NCBI GenBank assembly: GCA_021401465.1
Contig: JADDMT010000312.1
Coordinates: forward strand, 1 to 12,720
Direction of reading: 5' to 3'
DNA from: Teratosphaeria epicoccoides
Taxonomy: Eukaryota > Ascomycota > Dothideomycetes > Mycosphaerellales > Teratosphaeriaceae
Length of the DNA: 12,720 bases
Shown: in pieces, positions 1 to 8,897 of the stretch
Layout of the letters: every line of letters begins with the position of its first letter
Numbering within the stretch: position 1 is the stretch's first letter
Program-made: the position numbers and the translations under genes
Notes under the pieces: generated by a model
Seen by the model: only the letters and a program-made list of their open reading frames with translations
Told to the model about the DNA's origin: nothing
Databases searched by the model: none

Positions 1-2304
1 TTCATACGATCTTACTCGAAGATCGTGGCTCCCCTCACGGCCCTCGCAAAGGGCGCGGTTCGAGGAAAAAAGCCAGGGAAAGTGCCTTAGGAGGAGGCTT
101 AGAGCAAGGCCTTCTCTGAACTCAAAGTAGCTTTTCAAACTACGCCTATACTTTGGCACTTTGACCCCGCTGCGAAGATCCGGATAGAGACCGATGCTTC
201 AAAATTCGCAATAGCCGCAATTATATCGCAGCTCTAGTCGCACGAAGGTAGTACGCAATAGTACCCGATTGCCTTCTAGTCGCGGAAGATGCAGGGCGCT
301 AAGCTTAACTACGAGACTCACGACTAAGAACTTTTGGCTATTGTTGACAGCTTCAAGGAGTACTGACACTACCTTGAAGGCGCGGCGCACCCTATTAAGG
401 TACTCACTAACCATAACAACCTTCGCGGCTTCATAGGCGTGAAGTAGCTAAGTAGTCGGCAAGCAAGGTAGGCGACTTTCCTCGCTAGCTTTGACTTCGT
501 TATCTAGCATCGTTCCGGAAAGACGAATCCGGCTGACAGTCCTTCGCGACGACCGGACTACAACACTAGGGAAGAGGGTAACTAACAGCTTCTCCCTACG
601 CTGCAAACGAAGCTTACAGTTTAGGGCGGCGATCTGTCGTTAGCTCCTCTTATGGGTTAACTGCAGGTCTAATGGGGCCTCACAGCCTCCGCTAGTGACG
701 AACCCTCCTATCTGGCAGTTATGGCGACTGTGTCTAGCTCGATCCGTGCGGTAGTTAACCGGCTTACATGCGGTAAGCATGCGATGTCTAAAGAACCCTT
801 TAAAGAAGTCTCGAGACTTATTCAGCGGTTGCAAGAGCGAGAACCGGAGTTGATTAATGAGGGTGTAGCCCTCTAGGACACTGCAGGCGGTCCGAAGTAC
901 TAGACCAAGTCAGGCGACTTGTAGTACTTTGACAATAGGCTCTACGTACCTACTAACTACGCACTCTGTTTGCAGCTCCTCCGTATTCATCATGACGATG
1001 AACTCGCGGGCCATTTTAGCGTAGAGAAGACGAACGCACTTCTCAGACGAAAATACTAGTAGCCTACGCTAGAACAGGATGTCTCTGACTATGTCAAATC
1101 CTGCTAGACGTGCCAGATTAGCAAATCTCGGCGCTATCGCCCCTACGGCGATGCTCAGGCACTCCTACTACCAGAGAGGCCATGGCAAGACTTGACCATG
1201 GATTTCATTACCGATTTGCCGCTAGCAAAGTAGAAGGGCGATGTGGTTAATGCTGTCCTTGTAGTAGTCGACTGATACTCGAAGATGAATGTCTTCATCC
1301 TATGTACGAAAAGGTGCACAAGCGGCGAGCTTGCGCGGCTACTTCGCGACGAAGTCATATAGCGCTTTAGTGTCCCCCGAAGTATCCTATCAGATCGAGG
1401 TTCTGTCTTTACTAGTGAATACTAGCAAGAATTTGTGTTTGAAGCGCGTGTTAAGCACCGCCTAAGTACAGCATTCTATCTACAGACTAATGGTCAGACT
1501 GAACGTATGAACTAGACTCTTAAGTAGTACCTCTAGTGCTACTACGCTAAGAACCAGGATGCCTAGGCCGACGCAATTCCTATGGCGGAATTTGCAGTCA
1601 ATAACAGCATGCATGCTACTATGCGCATGTCGCCATTTCAGATTCTTTATGGCTTTAATCCGGAAATACACCTAGAACCGCCTCAGGACGAGTCTTCTGA
1701 GGAGAGGGTGCCGGCCGCTGCGGAATTAGCGTGGCGTATGCGCGAGGTACATTCGGTGCTAATAGAACACTAGAAAAAGGCCTCAGAATCCCAGATTAAA
1801 CATAATAACGCCCGTGCTAAACCGATGTAGTACGCAGTTAGTACGAAGGTATTACTGTCGACGAAGAATCTTAAGCTGAAACTTCTAAGCAAGAAGATGA
1901 CGCCAAGGTTCGTCGGACCCTTCCGGATACGCGACGCGATAGGCTCGCAGGCGTACTAGCTATCGTTGCCATTGTCGTATCGTGTGCATAACGTCTTCTA
2001 CGTATCTCTACTCGAACTATGGGTACAGCGCAAGGGCGAAGAGCCCGCGGACCCGATGCTAGTAGCAGAAGAGAACGAAGAGTAGGAAGTCGAGGGTATT
2101 AAGGACAGTATGCGGCGTAAGGGCGCAACGCACTATCTAGTGAAGTAGAAAGGATACCTACCTAAGTACACATAATAGGTTCCGGCCGAAGACTACAAGA
2201 ACGCTCCGGAAGCTATTCGTGAATTCGAAGAGTAGAGGAAGCGTGAGCAGGGCTTAAGAAGGTCGATTCGTGGGAAGATGAGGGTTCTAGAGCAGAATTC
2301 TTGA
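1..2304 (+). pseudogene. Element A: 3' part of chromovirus (Ty3/Gypsy) pol: RT end, RNase H, integrase, chromodomain
   Basis: Frame 1 reads through without a frameshift but holds 36 stops (29 TAG, 5 TAA, 2 TGA). It enters in the end of RT (1-60). RNase H follows, with TDAS (Asp at 193), its Glu at 328 and Asp at 535; the usual TDH Asp is Asn (AAC at 409). Integrase has an HHCC zinc site (His 991 and 1012, Cys 1102 and 1111) and a complete catalytic triad: Asp 1201, Asp 1393, Glu 1501, with 35 residues between the last two. A GPY/F-like module has RFVGPF at 1906-1923. A chromodomain spans about 2089-2235; one of its Trp codons is TAG at 2149. An intact protein would reverse-transcribe the element's RNA and insert the cDNA, the chromodomain guiding it to marked chromatin. 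TGA at 2302 is taken as the end, but it could be mutational, since a similar frame continues to about 2565. The 5' part lies outside the window. Confidence 0.93.
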
Positions 2305-2519
2305 CACATGTATGTAGCGCATAACGCGCAAAGTAACAACGAGAAGCAAACGCCCTACTCATCTATCATTGATGCCTAAAGGCACACCTAGAATAAACCT
2401 AAGAAGAACAAGAGACATGCTCGGATTAGCTTCGTAGCTAATGCTTAGCGACTACTAGTTAGGGGCTTCCTGACCGAACCCGAAGTAGGAGAGTCTTTCT
2501 TGTTACGGTCCGCTAGGGA
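2305..2519. other. Convergent tail between pol and the antisense gene
   Basis: This stretch lies between the likely pol stop and the last clear codon of the opposing gene. Plus frame 1 stays partly open here, with basic residues after stops at 2377 and 2392, so pol may originally have run further. The minus frame of the antisense gene also continues below 2520 with several stops. I cannot tell which strand, if either, was coding. No promoter or RNA gene is visible. Confidence 0.4.
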
Positions 2520-3941
2520 CTACCTACCCGCACGGGGTCTACTAAACACCCCGAAGCGACCATAAGTAACAGGGGTAGCAACGCCACGAAGAGAGGCCGG
2601 CATCTTCTTCTTTAGTAGGTTGCGAGGGAGCTCGTCTTCGGAGCCTATAGTAGCCAGAGAACTAGCGACACCCTCACCGCGCCTAGTCGCGACGACTACC
2701 TCATCCTTAGCATTAGAAGGCGAAGAGACTCGAGCGCGCTTGCGGCTGTCACGCTCGGCCCTCGAGATCATCTTGCGCTTCTTAACACGAGTGTCGACTA
2801 CATCATCGGACTTAGTGTCTCCCTTAGGCGCAACTAGTGTAGTGACACTATGGCGCGAAGGGATCACGTCAGGACCAAAGGTATCCTGAGCGTCGTCATC
2901 CTCCTTATCCTCAAAGATCTGGCCTAGAGGCTTGTGCCTTAGCGTCTTGACGGACGTAGTGCAGGTCGCAAGCAGGGAAGGCTCGGCTTCCTTGTCGCTA
3001 ACCTTAATTTCGGCCCTAGCCCTCTTCTTCTTCTTAGACAGTAGCGTCGAGGCGGCGTAGGCGGCAGCGCTACAATGTGTTAGCTATACGCACGCGACAG
3101 GATTCAAGTGAGTAACTTATGGCTTAGTCCTCGGGACCGGCTTAGAGGCAGGCTGCCTCTCGGTACGGCGCTAGGGCGTAGCCTTAGCGGCGGGAGCGGC
3201 GAATTGCTTGATAACCTTCTTGCGGATCATCCGCGTTTCGAAGTCATCGTCAATAGAGGCAAGGGCTCCGAGTTGCTAACGCTAACGGCTAGTCGGATAC
3301 TTCTCGACGCTAACGTTAGCCTAGCGGAAAAGTCAGCATTTCATACTCGGAGGGTACCCGCACCATATGCGTACTATGGCGAAGGTCTTGACCCTAACGG
3401 TTAGCACCTTCAAGATCTTCTAGACTAAGTCTACGATTAGACCTAGACAAACGTTTTCGCCTGTTAGCAGAGAGTCGAAGCGAACACTGCCGTGAGAACG
3501 GTTAGCAGTCGCGGTAAAGCACGAGAGGGCGCCGAGCAGGTAGGCGAGTGCCTCGCGGTACTTAGCCTGTAGCCTGTTCATAGTTAGAGTGCCTTCGGCA
3601 ATCCCCTCGTCGCGCGTACTCTAGAAGTCATCGATGTTACGGCAGAGCTGGTTGTACTCGCCATACACCTCTTCAGGGAGGTCTTGGCATTTCTGATGCT
3701 TGCTATTACAGTTGACATAATTGCGGTAGATACTGCCCTCGTTAAATCTGCTGACGCAGATCTCGGCTACGCTTTAGTTAGTACAAGTCACGCATACCTC
3801 GCGGGTAGGGGACGCCTTACTAACACGCGGAGGGGAGATGTGTGCAGCTTGGCTACTAAGGTTGTCGAGGCATTGTCGACACGAGCGACGATCGCGGGCA
3901 GAGCGAGTAGCGTCGAACTTAGTCTGCAGCACATGAGCTAT
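2520..3941 (-). pseudogene. Antisense Cys-rich, basic protein gene between pol and LTR (function unknown)
   Basis: One minus-strand frame runs 473 codons with no frameshift and 10 internal stops (at 3774, 3621, 3420, 3333, 3321, 3282, 3276, 3171, 3117 and 3084, lowest coordinate given). The last 187 codons are open. The N-terminal third has Cys at residues 21, 24, 50, 53, 62, 78 and 85; Tyr75 sits where another Cys would give C-x2-C-x6-C, a spacing seen in fungal zinc-cluster halves. Residues about 85-200 look helical. The C-terminal part is charged and low in complexity, with NLS-like KKKKRAR, KKRK and RKRAR. The start is inferred: ATA at 3941 in the context ACAATAGCT fits an ATG hit by G-to-A, behind a CT-rich leader. 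I do not recognise the family; a zinc-binding nuclear protein is inference. It could be an accessory gene of element A or the first gene of a minus-strand element. Confidence 0.65.
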
Positions 3942-4055
3942 TGTAGCTAAGACGGGTTAATTGATCTTGATTGATTGATTGAAGAAGAAGGAGCTCTAGT
4001 ATAGACCTGTAGACATGGCGAGGCGCAAGCTAAGCGAAGTAGGAGTAGAGGTCGA
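3942..4055. promoter_or_regulatory. Leader of antisense gene, and possible plus-strand polypurine tract
   Basis: Read on the minus strand, this is a leader-like stretch: a pyrimidine-rich CTCCTTCTTCTTC followed by CAAT repeats (plus-strand GATT repeats at about 3968-3983), leading to the inferred start at 3941. Read on the plus strand, the purine-rich run GAAGTAGGAGTAGAGG at 4036-4051, four bases before the LTR, could be the polypurine tract of element A. The last 65 or so bases match the stretch left of LTR copy 2 (about 8831-8897), with mainly C/T and G/A differences. Confidence 0.45.
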
Positions 4056-4296
4056 TGTTAGTGTCTTGGAACAGGAAAGTTTAGGAAGCGACGAGGTTTT
4101 TATACCCTCTGACAGCCCCCCTGTTACCTACCGCAACCGTTGAGCTAGTGACTCGAACTACATGCGCAGAGTACCTGCCTTTAGTTAACTTACAAGGGGA
4201 CCGAATGATGTAATAACGGATAACGCGGCCGTTACGCATGTGCGCCGACCGCACTCGTGCTAGCCTACTAGCATGGGAATGTAGCGAGGCCCGCGC

Positions 4297-4312
4297 CAGG
4301 AGCGCGCTCCTG
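4297..4312. repeat. Perfect 16-bp palindrome in LTR copy 1
   Basis: CAGGAGCGCGCTCCTG is its own reverse complement. The matching place in copy 2 reads TAGGAGTACGCTCCTA, so the outer arms survive although single bases changed. It could be a protein-binding site or an RNA hairpin of the LTR; nothing else indicates a function. Confidence 0.6.
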
Positions 4313-4739
4313 CCGTTTCGAGCGGCGCGCGTAGAGCGTCCGCGCACTTTCCTACTACCCCAAGGTTCTACAACACGTTCTTCACGGTCATGACTAAATA
4401 GGGACGGCCAAGCTACTTGGCGAGGCCGGCGCGCATGCTCGCCCTATAATTTCAAGGATTAACCGAAGTACGTACTCATGGTTTCCTGATATCTCGATCC
4501 GCATGTAAAGCGAAGGTGTTACGAAGCCGCCTAACATGTGACAGATTGAAACCCGCCCGAGTTAGCAGCCTCTACCCCGCACTCGCTGCGAAGGTGTTAA
4601 GGTGTGCGCATGACACATGTTACGCAGGCTATCTACCTATTTACCCTTGCGTAGTGTAAGCGTGCTATATCCCGTACCCTATATGTTCCGCGTGCGTTAC
4701 TTAGTAAGGCTAGGGACATCCTCATAGGAGGAGGGGCAG

Positions 4740-4919
4740 TGATACGGTTGATACTAGGGGACTATTTGAACCGCATGGGTTCTAATGGCCGCCCTTAGCA
4801 TGCAGTGACCCTGCCACATATGGCAAGGGGGTCCTTCGTACATACGTTAGCTTGTATGTCGTCCGAGTAGGATTAGTTGTCGACGTAGGACGCCCCCACG
4901 TCGCTGACCCTACGGTACC
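4740..4919 (+). repeat. 178-180 bp unit, copy in LTR 1
   Basis: It begins TGATACGG and ends GGTACC. The edges are defined by comparison with the tandem copies in LTR 2 and with the copy starting at 12596. It holds several short inverted repeats: GAACC/GGTTC, TGCCA/TGGCA (4812-4825) and ACATAC/GTATGT. Over the first 125 bases it differs from the 12596 copy at only three places, all transitions towards T or A. Confidence 0.75.
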
Positions 4920-5144
4920 CCTACGGGGTTAGGCTCGGACATGCTTTCCCTAATTAAGGAGCGTCGGGGGTTATAAGCACCCTTAGCGCCACCTCTGCGA
5001 TAAGCAGAAAGCAGCGCTGTCTTGTACCTACTAAAAGGTCGGATTACTCTGCCACACTGCGAGATATTTCCATATCATATAGCACATACATCTATATCAT
5101 TAGTACGCTATTACTACTCCTATTTGCTGTCTCTAGCTAACTTT

Positions 5145-5391
5145 CTATGACCTCTAGGTCTAAGAACCTCTTAAACTGCGATTCCTTATCTTCTGCTCCT
5201 CGCGTGTCCTGCTCTTGTCTTAACAACGCGTCTAGGACTACTGCCTTAGCGCCTAGCTAGTATACTAGGGAGAACTAGAATTACGCGAGGGTCTCATACT
5301 ACTGTATCTGCCGTTCAGATAGCTACTACTTGACTATGAAGTACTCTAGGTTTTTATGGTCTGTGTTAAAATGTAATAGGTAGTCGCATAC
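5145..5391 (-). pseudogene. RNase H C-terminal fragment of a second Gypsy element
   Basis: The minus frame beginning near 5391 reads a clear RNase H end: NTDHKNLEYF, then LSERQ, then a stretch matching the FSLVYRPG-type motif (FSLVY visible, next codon TAG), and GAKAVV followed by DAL. The catalytic Asp of TDH is kept. TAG codons fall where Gln, Trp or Arg is expected. It is in a different frame from element B upstream, and B already has its own RNase H at about 5530-5860, so this is a second, separate fragment. No integrase follows; the frame runs out within about 50 bases of LTR copy 1. Confidence 0.75.
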
Positions 5392-5490
5392 TAGCCGCAC
5401 TAAGTTAGTAGGAGTCATAGTTAGGCAGGACCCTAACTCTGACCTCTCTGACTCAGGTTAGAGGTTAAGGGATATATAACCCTAGCTAGG

Positions 5491-5517
5491 AAGAGAAGAA
5501 TTTTCAATTCTTCTCTT
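5491..5517. repeat. Perfect 11-bp inverted repeat with 5-base loop
   Basis: AAGAGAAGAAT, loop TTTCA, then ATTCTTCTCTT. It lies in an AT-rich stretch between the two RNase H fragments, where neither protein frame can be followed (about 5392-5530). It could mark the end of an inserted or deleted element, or be a palindrome formed at a break. It is unlikely to be a bacterial-type terminator given the context. Confidence 0.6.
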
Positions 5518-5529
5518 ATATTAATCACG

Positions 5530-7830
5530 TTCGTTATATATCTAATACCTGACATAATATATTTATTCTGTAGCTACTTCCTATGCGTAAATCTATTGCC
5601 TGTATTTAAGGACTTAATTTAATAGTCCGTGAGAATTGTGAAGGGGCTACACGACTTTAGCTCGGGGCCCTAAAACTTGAGGCTAGATATTACGGCTAAC
5701 GTCTCCTTGTTATAGATGTTGTAATTAGTCTCTACTTTGTTAAGCTTCTATGAAAAGAAGCCTACTAGTCTACAGACTCTGTTACTTTCCTGCAGGAGAG
5801 CTACTCCTAACGCAAACCTACTATAGTTAGTTTCTAAGAAGCTTGGCAGCTCTAGGTTCTATTAAGAAAAGACTAGCGCTAAACAAAACTTCGCCTTTAG
5901 TGTCTTAACGTAGCCTCCTTGCTTTTGCCCTAGGAGAACAGCCTGCCCTTTCCTATAAGCGCTATTAACAGCCTAGTAGCCTTTAAGTAGTTTAGGATGA
6001 ACATCCTGTAGTATGTTACAGAACAGTGTTACAGAATATAGCCGTAACAGAGGAGTTATGCGATGCCCTCTAAGTCATATGATACGACTCTGTTTTAGAA
6101 GCTTCCGTAGGAGCTAAGACAGAGAACACGGCTTAGTAATAGAGACCGTCTCTGTTAGAGCATAGTTCCTAACAGAGCATAATAGAGACATGCTCTATTA
6201 CATACTAATGTCTCCTATGTATTTAGGAACGCTAAGATGCCCTTATAGCTTAAACGCGTTCAACTTATGTTATTATCTCACTAATTAGAATTTAACCTTT
6301 GTTCCTTTTAGATTACATCGTTCCTGTTTACTGTTACCTCTCTAAAGAATAATTGCCCTACGTGACTTGACTATTCCTCTTAAGGCTTAGTTAATAGCAA
6401 GGTTAGTAACATAGTAGTTAGCAAAGCTAAGGAATCTACAGACTTCCTTCTATGTCTTTAGCTGCTCCTAGTTACGCATGGTTTCTACCTTTTCTAGGTC
6501 GGTCCCTACGCCTTTTCTGTTAGCATAGATTATAAACCCTAGGTACTTAATCTCCTTCCTAGCAAACTTGCTCTTTCTAGGGTCAAGATATAGGCCCCTA
6601 TCCTAGAGCTTTTAGAGTACCTGCGTTACTTTAGCGAAATAGTCTTCTCTTAAACTGTCGCTATATATAATGACGTCGTCTATGTATGTAGAGGCGTAGT
6701 CGTCTAACTCCTTGCGTAATAGTGTGTTAATATGTCGCTAGAAGGTTACTAGAGCCCTAGATAAACTAAACGGACATACTAGCTATTCAAATAAGCCGAA
6801 CCTTATGTGAAAGGCCGTTTTATACTCGTAGCCTTTCGCCATACGGATTTAGTAGAAGGCTGACACTACGTCTACTTTAGTAAGCTACTAGGCGCCTGTG
6901 AGGTTCCTCAAGGTCTCCGGAATTAACAGAAGGAGGCACCTATCTTGCTTTGTAATTACGTTAAGGGCGTAGTAGTCGTAGTAGAACTAGAGGCCCCCTA
7001 GGCTTCTAGACAAAAAGCACAGAAGCCGCGGCTTCTAAGTTAGTAGGCTAGATAAATCCCTTCCCTAACAGTTTGTCTAAGGACTTCCTTAGCACAAGTA
7101 GCCTCTCTCTTGACATGCTATATAGGGGTCCCTATAGCAGAGCCGGTTAGGATCTGTCTAGTCCTTTGCGGAGTTTGACGCGATAGTTAATACTAGGGCG
7201 GTATGGCGCTAATTTCTCTGCTTCCTTGCGGCAAAATAGCGGAGCTATGTGTTAAAGCTCTAGAGGAAGCGCCTTTTTCAACTTATTAAGCATCAGGTAT
7301 TCCTTTGTTTTTAAAGCCTTTTTGACATCCGCTATTATAGTTACGTATACCTAGGAAAGTCCCTACGGTCCTCGTATTCTTAGTAGTTCTGCCCTTTGTC
7401 TATCTACTGTCCCGCTCTCCTATGCTAATACTAGCACTTTTCTGGCACGGTCCTTACCTTATTATGCGCCTTCTAGGGGTTCCCTAGGATTAGGGGGAAG
7501 GCTAGGTCCTTTACTACATATGCATATACTAGTTGCTAGAACCCCTTAATTTCTATCTAGAAGGCAACTACTCCTTCTATTATAGAGTCTTGCATCGACG
7601 CTATTACGCCTCTCGCTATTCGTGACTCTCTGCTTATTAAGCTTAAACCGAGGCCTTTTGCTAGGTCTCTGTTAATTATAGCATAGTACTAGTACCCTTC
7701 ATTAATAAGAGCTAATGTCCCGGTATTATTTGCAAGGACTACGTCAGTATAAATCAGGTTCCTGTCCATAGATCCCTTGATTCTCTTCTATCTCTCTACT
7801 AATGCTTCTGTTACTCCTACTTCCTAACTC
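5530..7830 (-). pseudogene. Element B pol: protease, RT and RNase H, no integrase
   Basis: Heavily mutated minus-strand Gypsy pol. The protease region (about 7690-7760) reads LALINEG; Asn at 7703 sits where the catalytic Asp belongs. RT begins near 7131 with GPLYSMSRE, then a KGFI motif and EAAA; the 'YALN' motif is near 6960, LTKVD marks the first catalytic Asp, and the active site YIDDVIIYS is at 6660-6686. RNase H follows with FFS-KLNK, NYNIYNKETLAVI (first base 5726) and an ILTDY motif near 5630. There are many in-frame stops and at least two frame changes: protease and YIDD share a frame but the RT start does not. The RNase H fades at about 5530 and no HHCC or DDE integrase is found after it, so the element is truncated or chimeric. 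Confidence 0.85.
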
Positions 7831-8700
7831 TAAGCGGGATTTAATCTTTTCCTAAGTCTTTCTTCCTAGCTTCCTCTGTCTCATAATCGTCCTCTAGTAA
7901 TAGGGACACCTACGTGGCGTTAATCTAGGCTAGGGGCATAGCTAGGGCATAGGGGCACCCCTTAACCTAGTGCCTAGACGCTCCGTAATAGTAACATAGG
8001 TTGTTCTCTTAGCGCCTCTCTCTTTCGGTAGCGTCTACCTATTTAGCACGTTGTTTTCCCCCGCTGCTCTAGCGGGGTCCTCTGCTATTAGGCCGGTCTC
8101 CTATAGTGCAAGTTAGTACTATAACCGTATCTCTATCCGCGTCTACTTAGGCCCCCGCCTAGGGGTTAGGCACCTACATAGTAACTAGGGAAACTCCCTT
8201 AGAGTCCTTGTTCTTCTCTCTTAACTACCTCCTATAGGCCGCCTTGAACTAGTCGGTAGCCTTAGAGTTTATGATGACTCTTTCGACCTCCTCTATAAAC
8301 GCGTAGTAGTCTCCCCTATCTCTTACGTTTGCTATGTACATCCTTGCGGGGTTTAAGAACAAGTTCTTAAGGCATCTAATCTTCGCGTCATCTATCTACT
8401 AGTCCCCTCCTGCTAAAAGCAGGAGTCTGTTAAATTCTAGCTAGTGTTTGTGCTATAGTTAACCCGCTACGTGTTAAAGGTTTATAAGCTACTCTAGAGC
8501 TTTTACTGTCTCGTTATTTTCTGCAAACATAGCTTCAAGTTACGCGAAGAAAGCTTTAGGGTCCTTGTCTCTGTCCGGGCCTCCTTTCTCCTAGAAGTAG
8601 CGCATCTAAGCGCGCTAGCAAGTAGGGAGGGTGTCATAGATTATGTTCTAATAATAATCTATACTTATCTAGGGTTTTGTCCTAGAGCGCGCTCTAAGCA
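7810..8700 (-). pseudogene. Element B gag with CCHC zinc knuckle
   Basis: A minus-strand frame with many stops reads a Gypsy Gag: DPKAFFA at about 8543-8563, ENNETVKALE, LEFNRLLLLAGGD, and IEEVERVI further on. Gag would form the particle that packages element RNA. A zinc knuckle lies at 7955-7996 with spacing C-x2-C-x4-H-x4-C; the second Cys is now Tyr (TAC), so the site is dead. Gag's frame differs by one base from that of the protease downstream, with the change between about 7860 and 7800. The start codon is not identified; the frame can be followed up to about 8700. Upstream, 8700-8830 holds nothing I can name. Confidence 0.8.
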
Positions 8701-8830
8701 AACTCCTTATCTAGAGGAGATAGTCCCTAAACGATTAAGCCTTTCTATCCTATGTTAGTAGCCTCTACTCTTAGGGTCATGTTAGTTCTACGCTAGAGTT
8801 TGCGCGCGTTACTATAGCTAGCGCGTCTGC

Positions 8831-8897
8831 GAGAGCCTTTAACAGAGACAGGCAGATATAGCAAAGTGTAGGCTAAGCAAGGTAGAAGCGGAGTTAA
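8831..8897. repeat. LTR-flanking repeat matching 3990-4055
   Basis: Reading left from LTR copy 2, this segment follows the one left of copy 1, including GCTAAGC and a degraded purine-rich run, with mainly C/T and G/A differences and short gaps. So the homology between the two repeats does not stop at the TG end of the LTR. A further weak match about 40 bp beyond is uncertain. Confidence 0.6.

Larger units (their letters stand above)
4056..5099 (+). repeat. LTR-like repeat, copy 1 (1044 bp)
   Basis: It starts TGTTAG and ends ATATCA, so it has TG...CA ends, and aligns over its length with 8898-10121. Differences are mostly transitions, with copy 2 the more TA-rich, so copy 1 has lost less. It contains one copy of a 180-bp unit (4740-4919), a 16-bp palindrome, and a 12-bp direct repeat (4510-4521 and 4588-4599). 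Strand is given as plus because the element A genes and a purine tract lie to its left; TG...CA ends are symmetrical, so this is uncertain. The open frame at 4081-4347 on the minus strand looks like chance. Confidence 0.8.

Noticed and set aside
199..1671. Minus-strand open frames at 199-414, 640-834, 1155-1358 and 1480-1671
   Set aside because: They lie opposite well-recognised RNase H and integrase coding sequence and have no motif of their own.
1582..1773. Plus-strand frame of 63 codons as a separate small gene
   Set aside because: It is the stretch of element A integrase that happens to lack stops.
1..2304. A reassigned genetic code in which TAG means Gln or Trp
   Set aside because: TAG falls at both Gln and Trp sites, TAA and TGA also occur, and CAG and TGG remain elsewhere in the same frame. 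Transitions at CpA explain all of this.
2620..2889. Plus-strand open frame of 89 codons
   Set aside because: It is antisense to the open C-terminal part of the Cys-rich gene, whose frame runs far longer with coherent composition.
3108..3950. Plus-strand open frames at 3108-3404 and 3684-3950
   Set aside because: They overlap the antisense gene on the other strand and show no family motif; they are shadows.
3968..3983. Telomeric or functional microsatellite
   Set aside because: It is only a few GATT repeats in a leader; too short to claim more.
4081..4347. Minus-strand open frame of 88 codons in LTR copy 1
   Set aside because: Arg- and Ser-rich and within a repeat; no motif, and nothing suggests it is conserved in copy 2.
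4740..4919. tRNA-derived SINE with A and B boxes
   Set aside because: GGGTTCTAATGG only loosely resembles a B box and no convincing A box lies at the right distance; no cloverleaf could be drawn.
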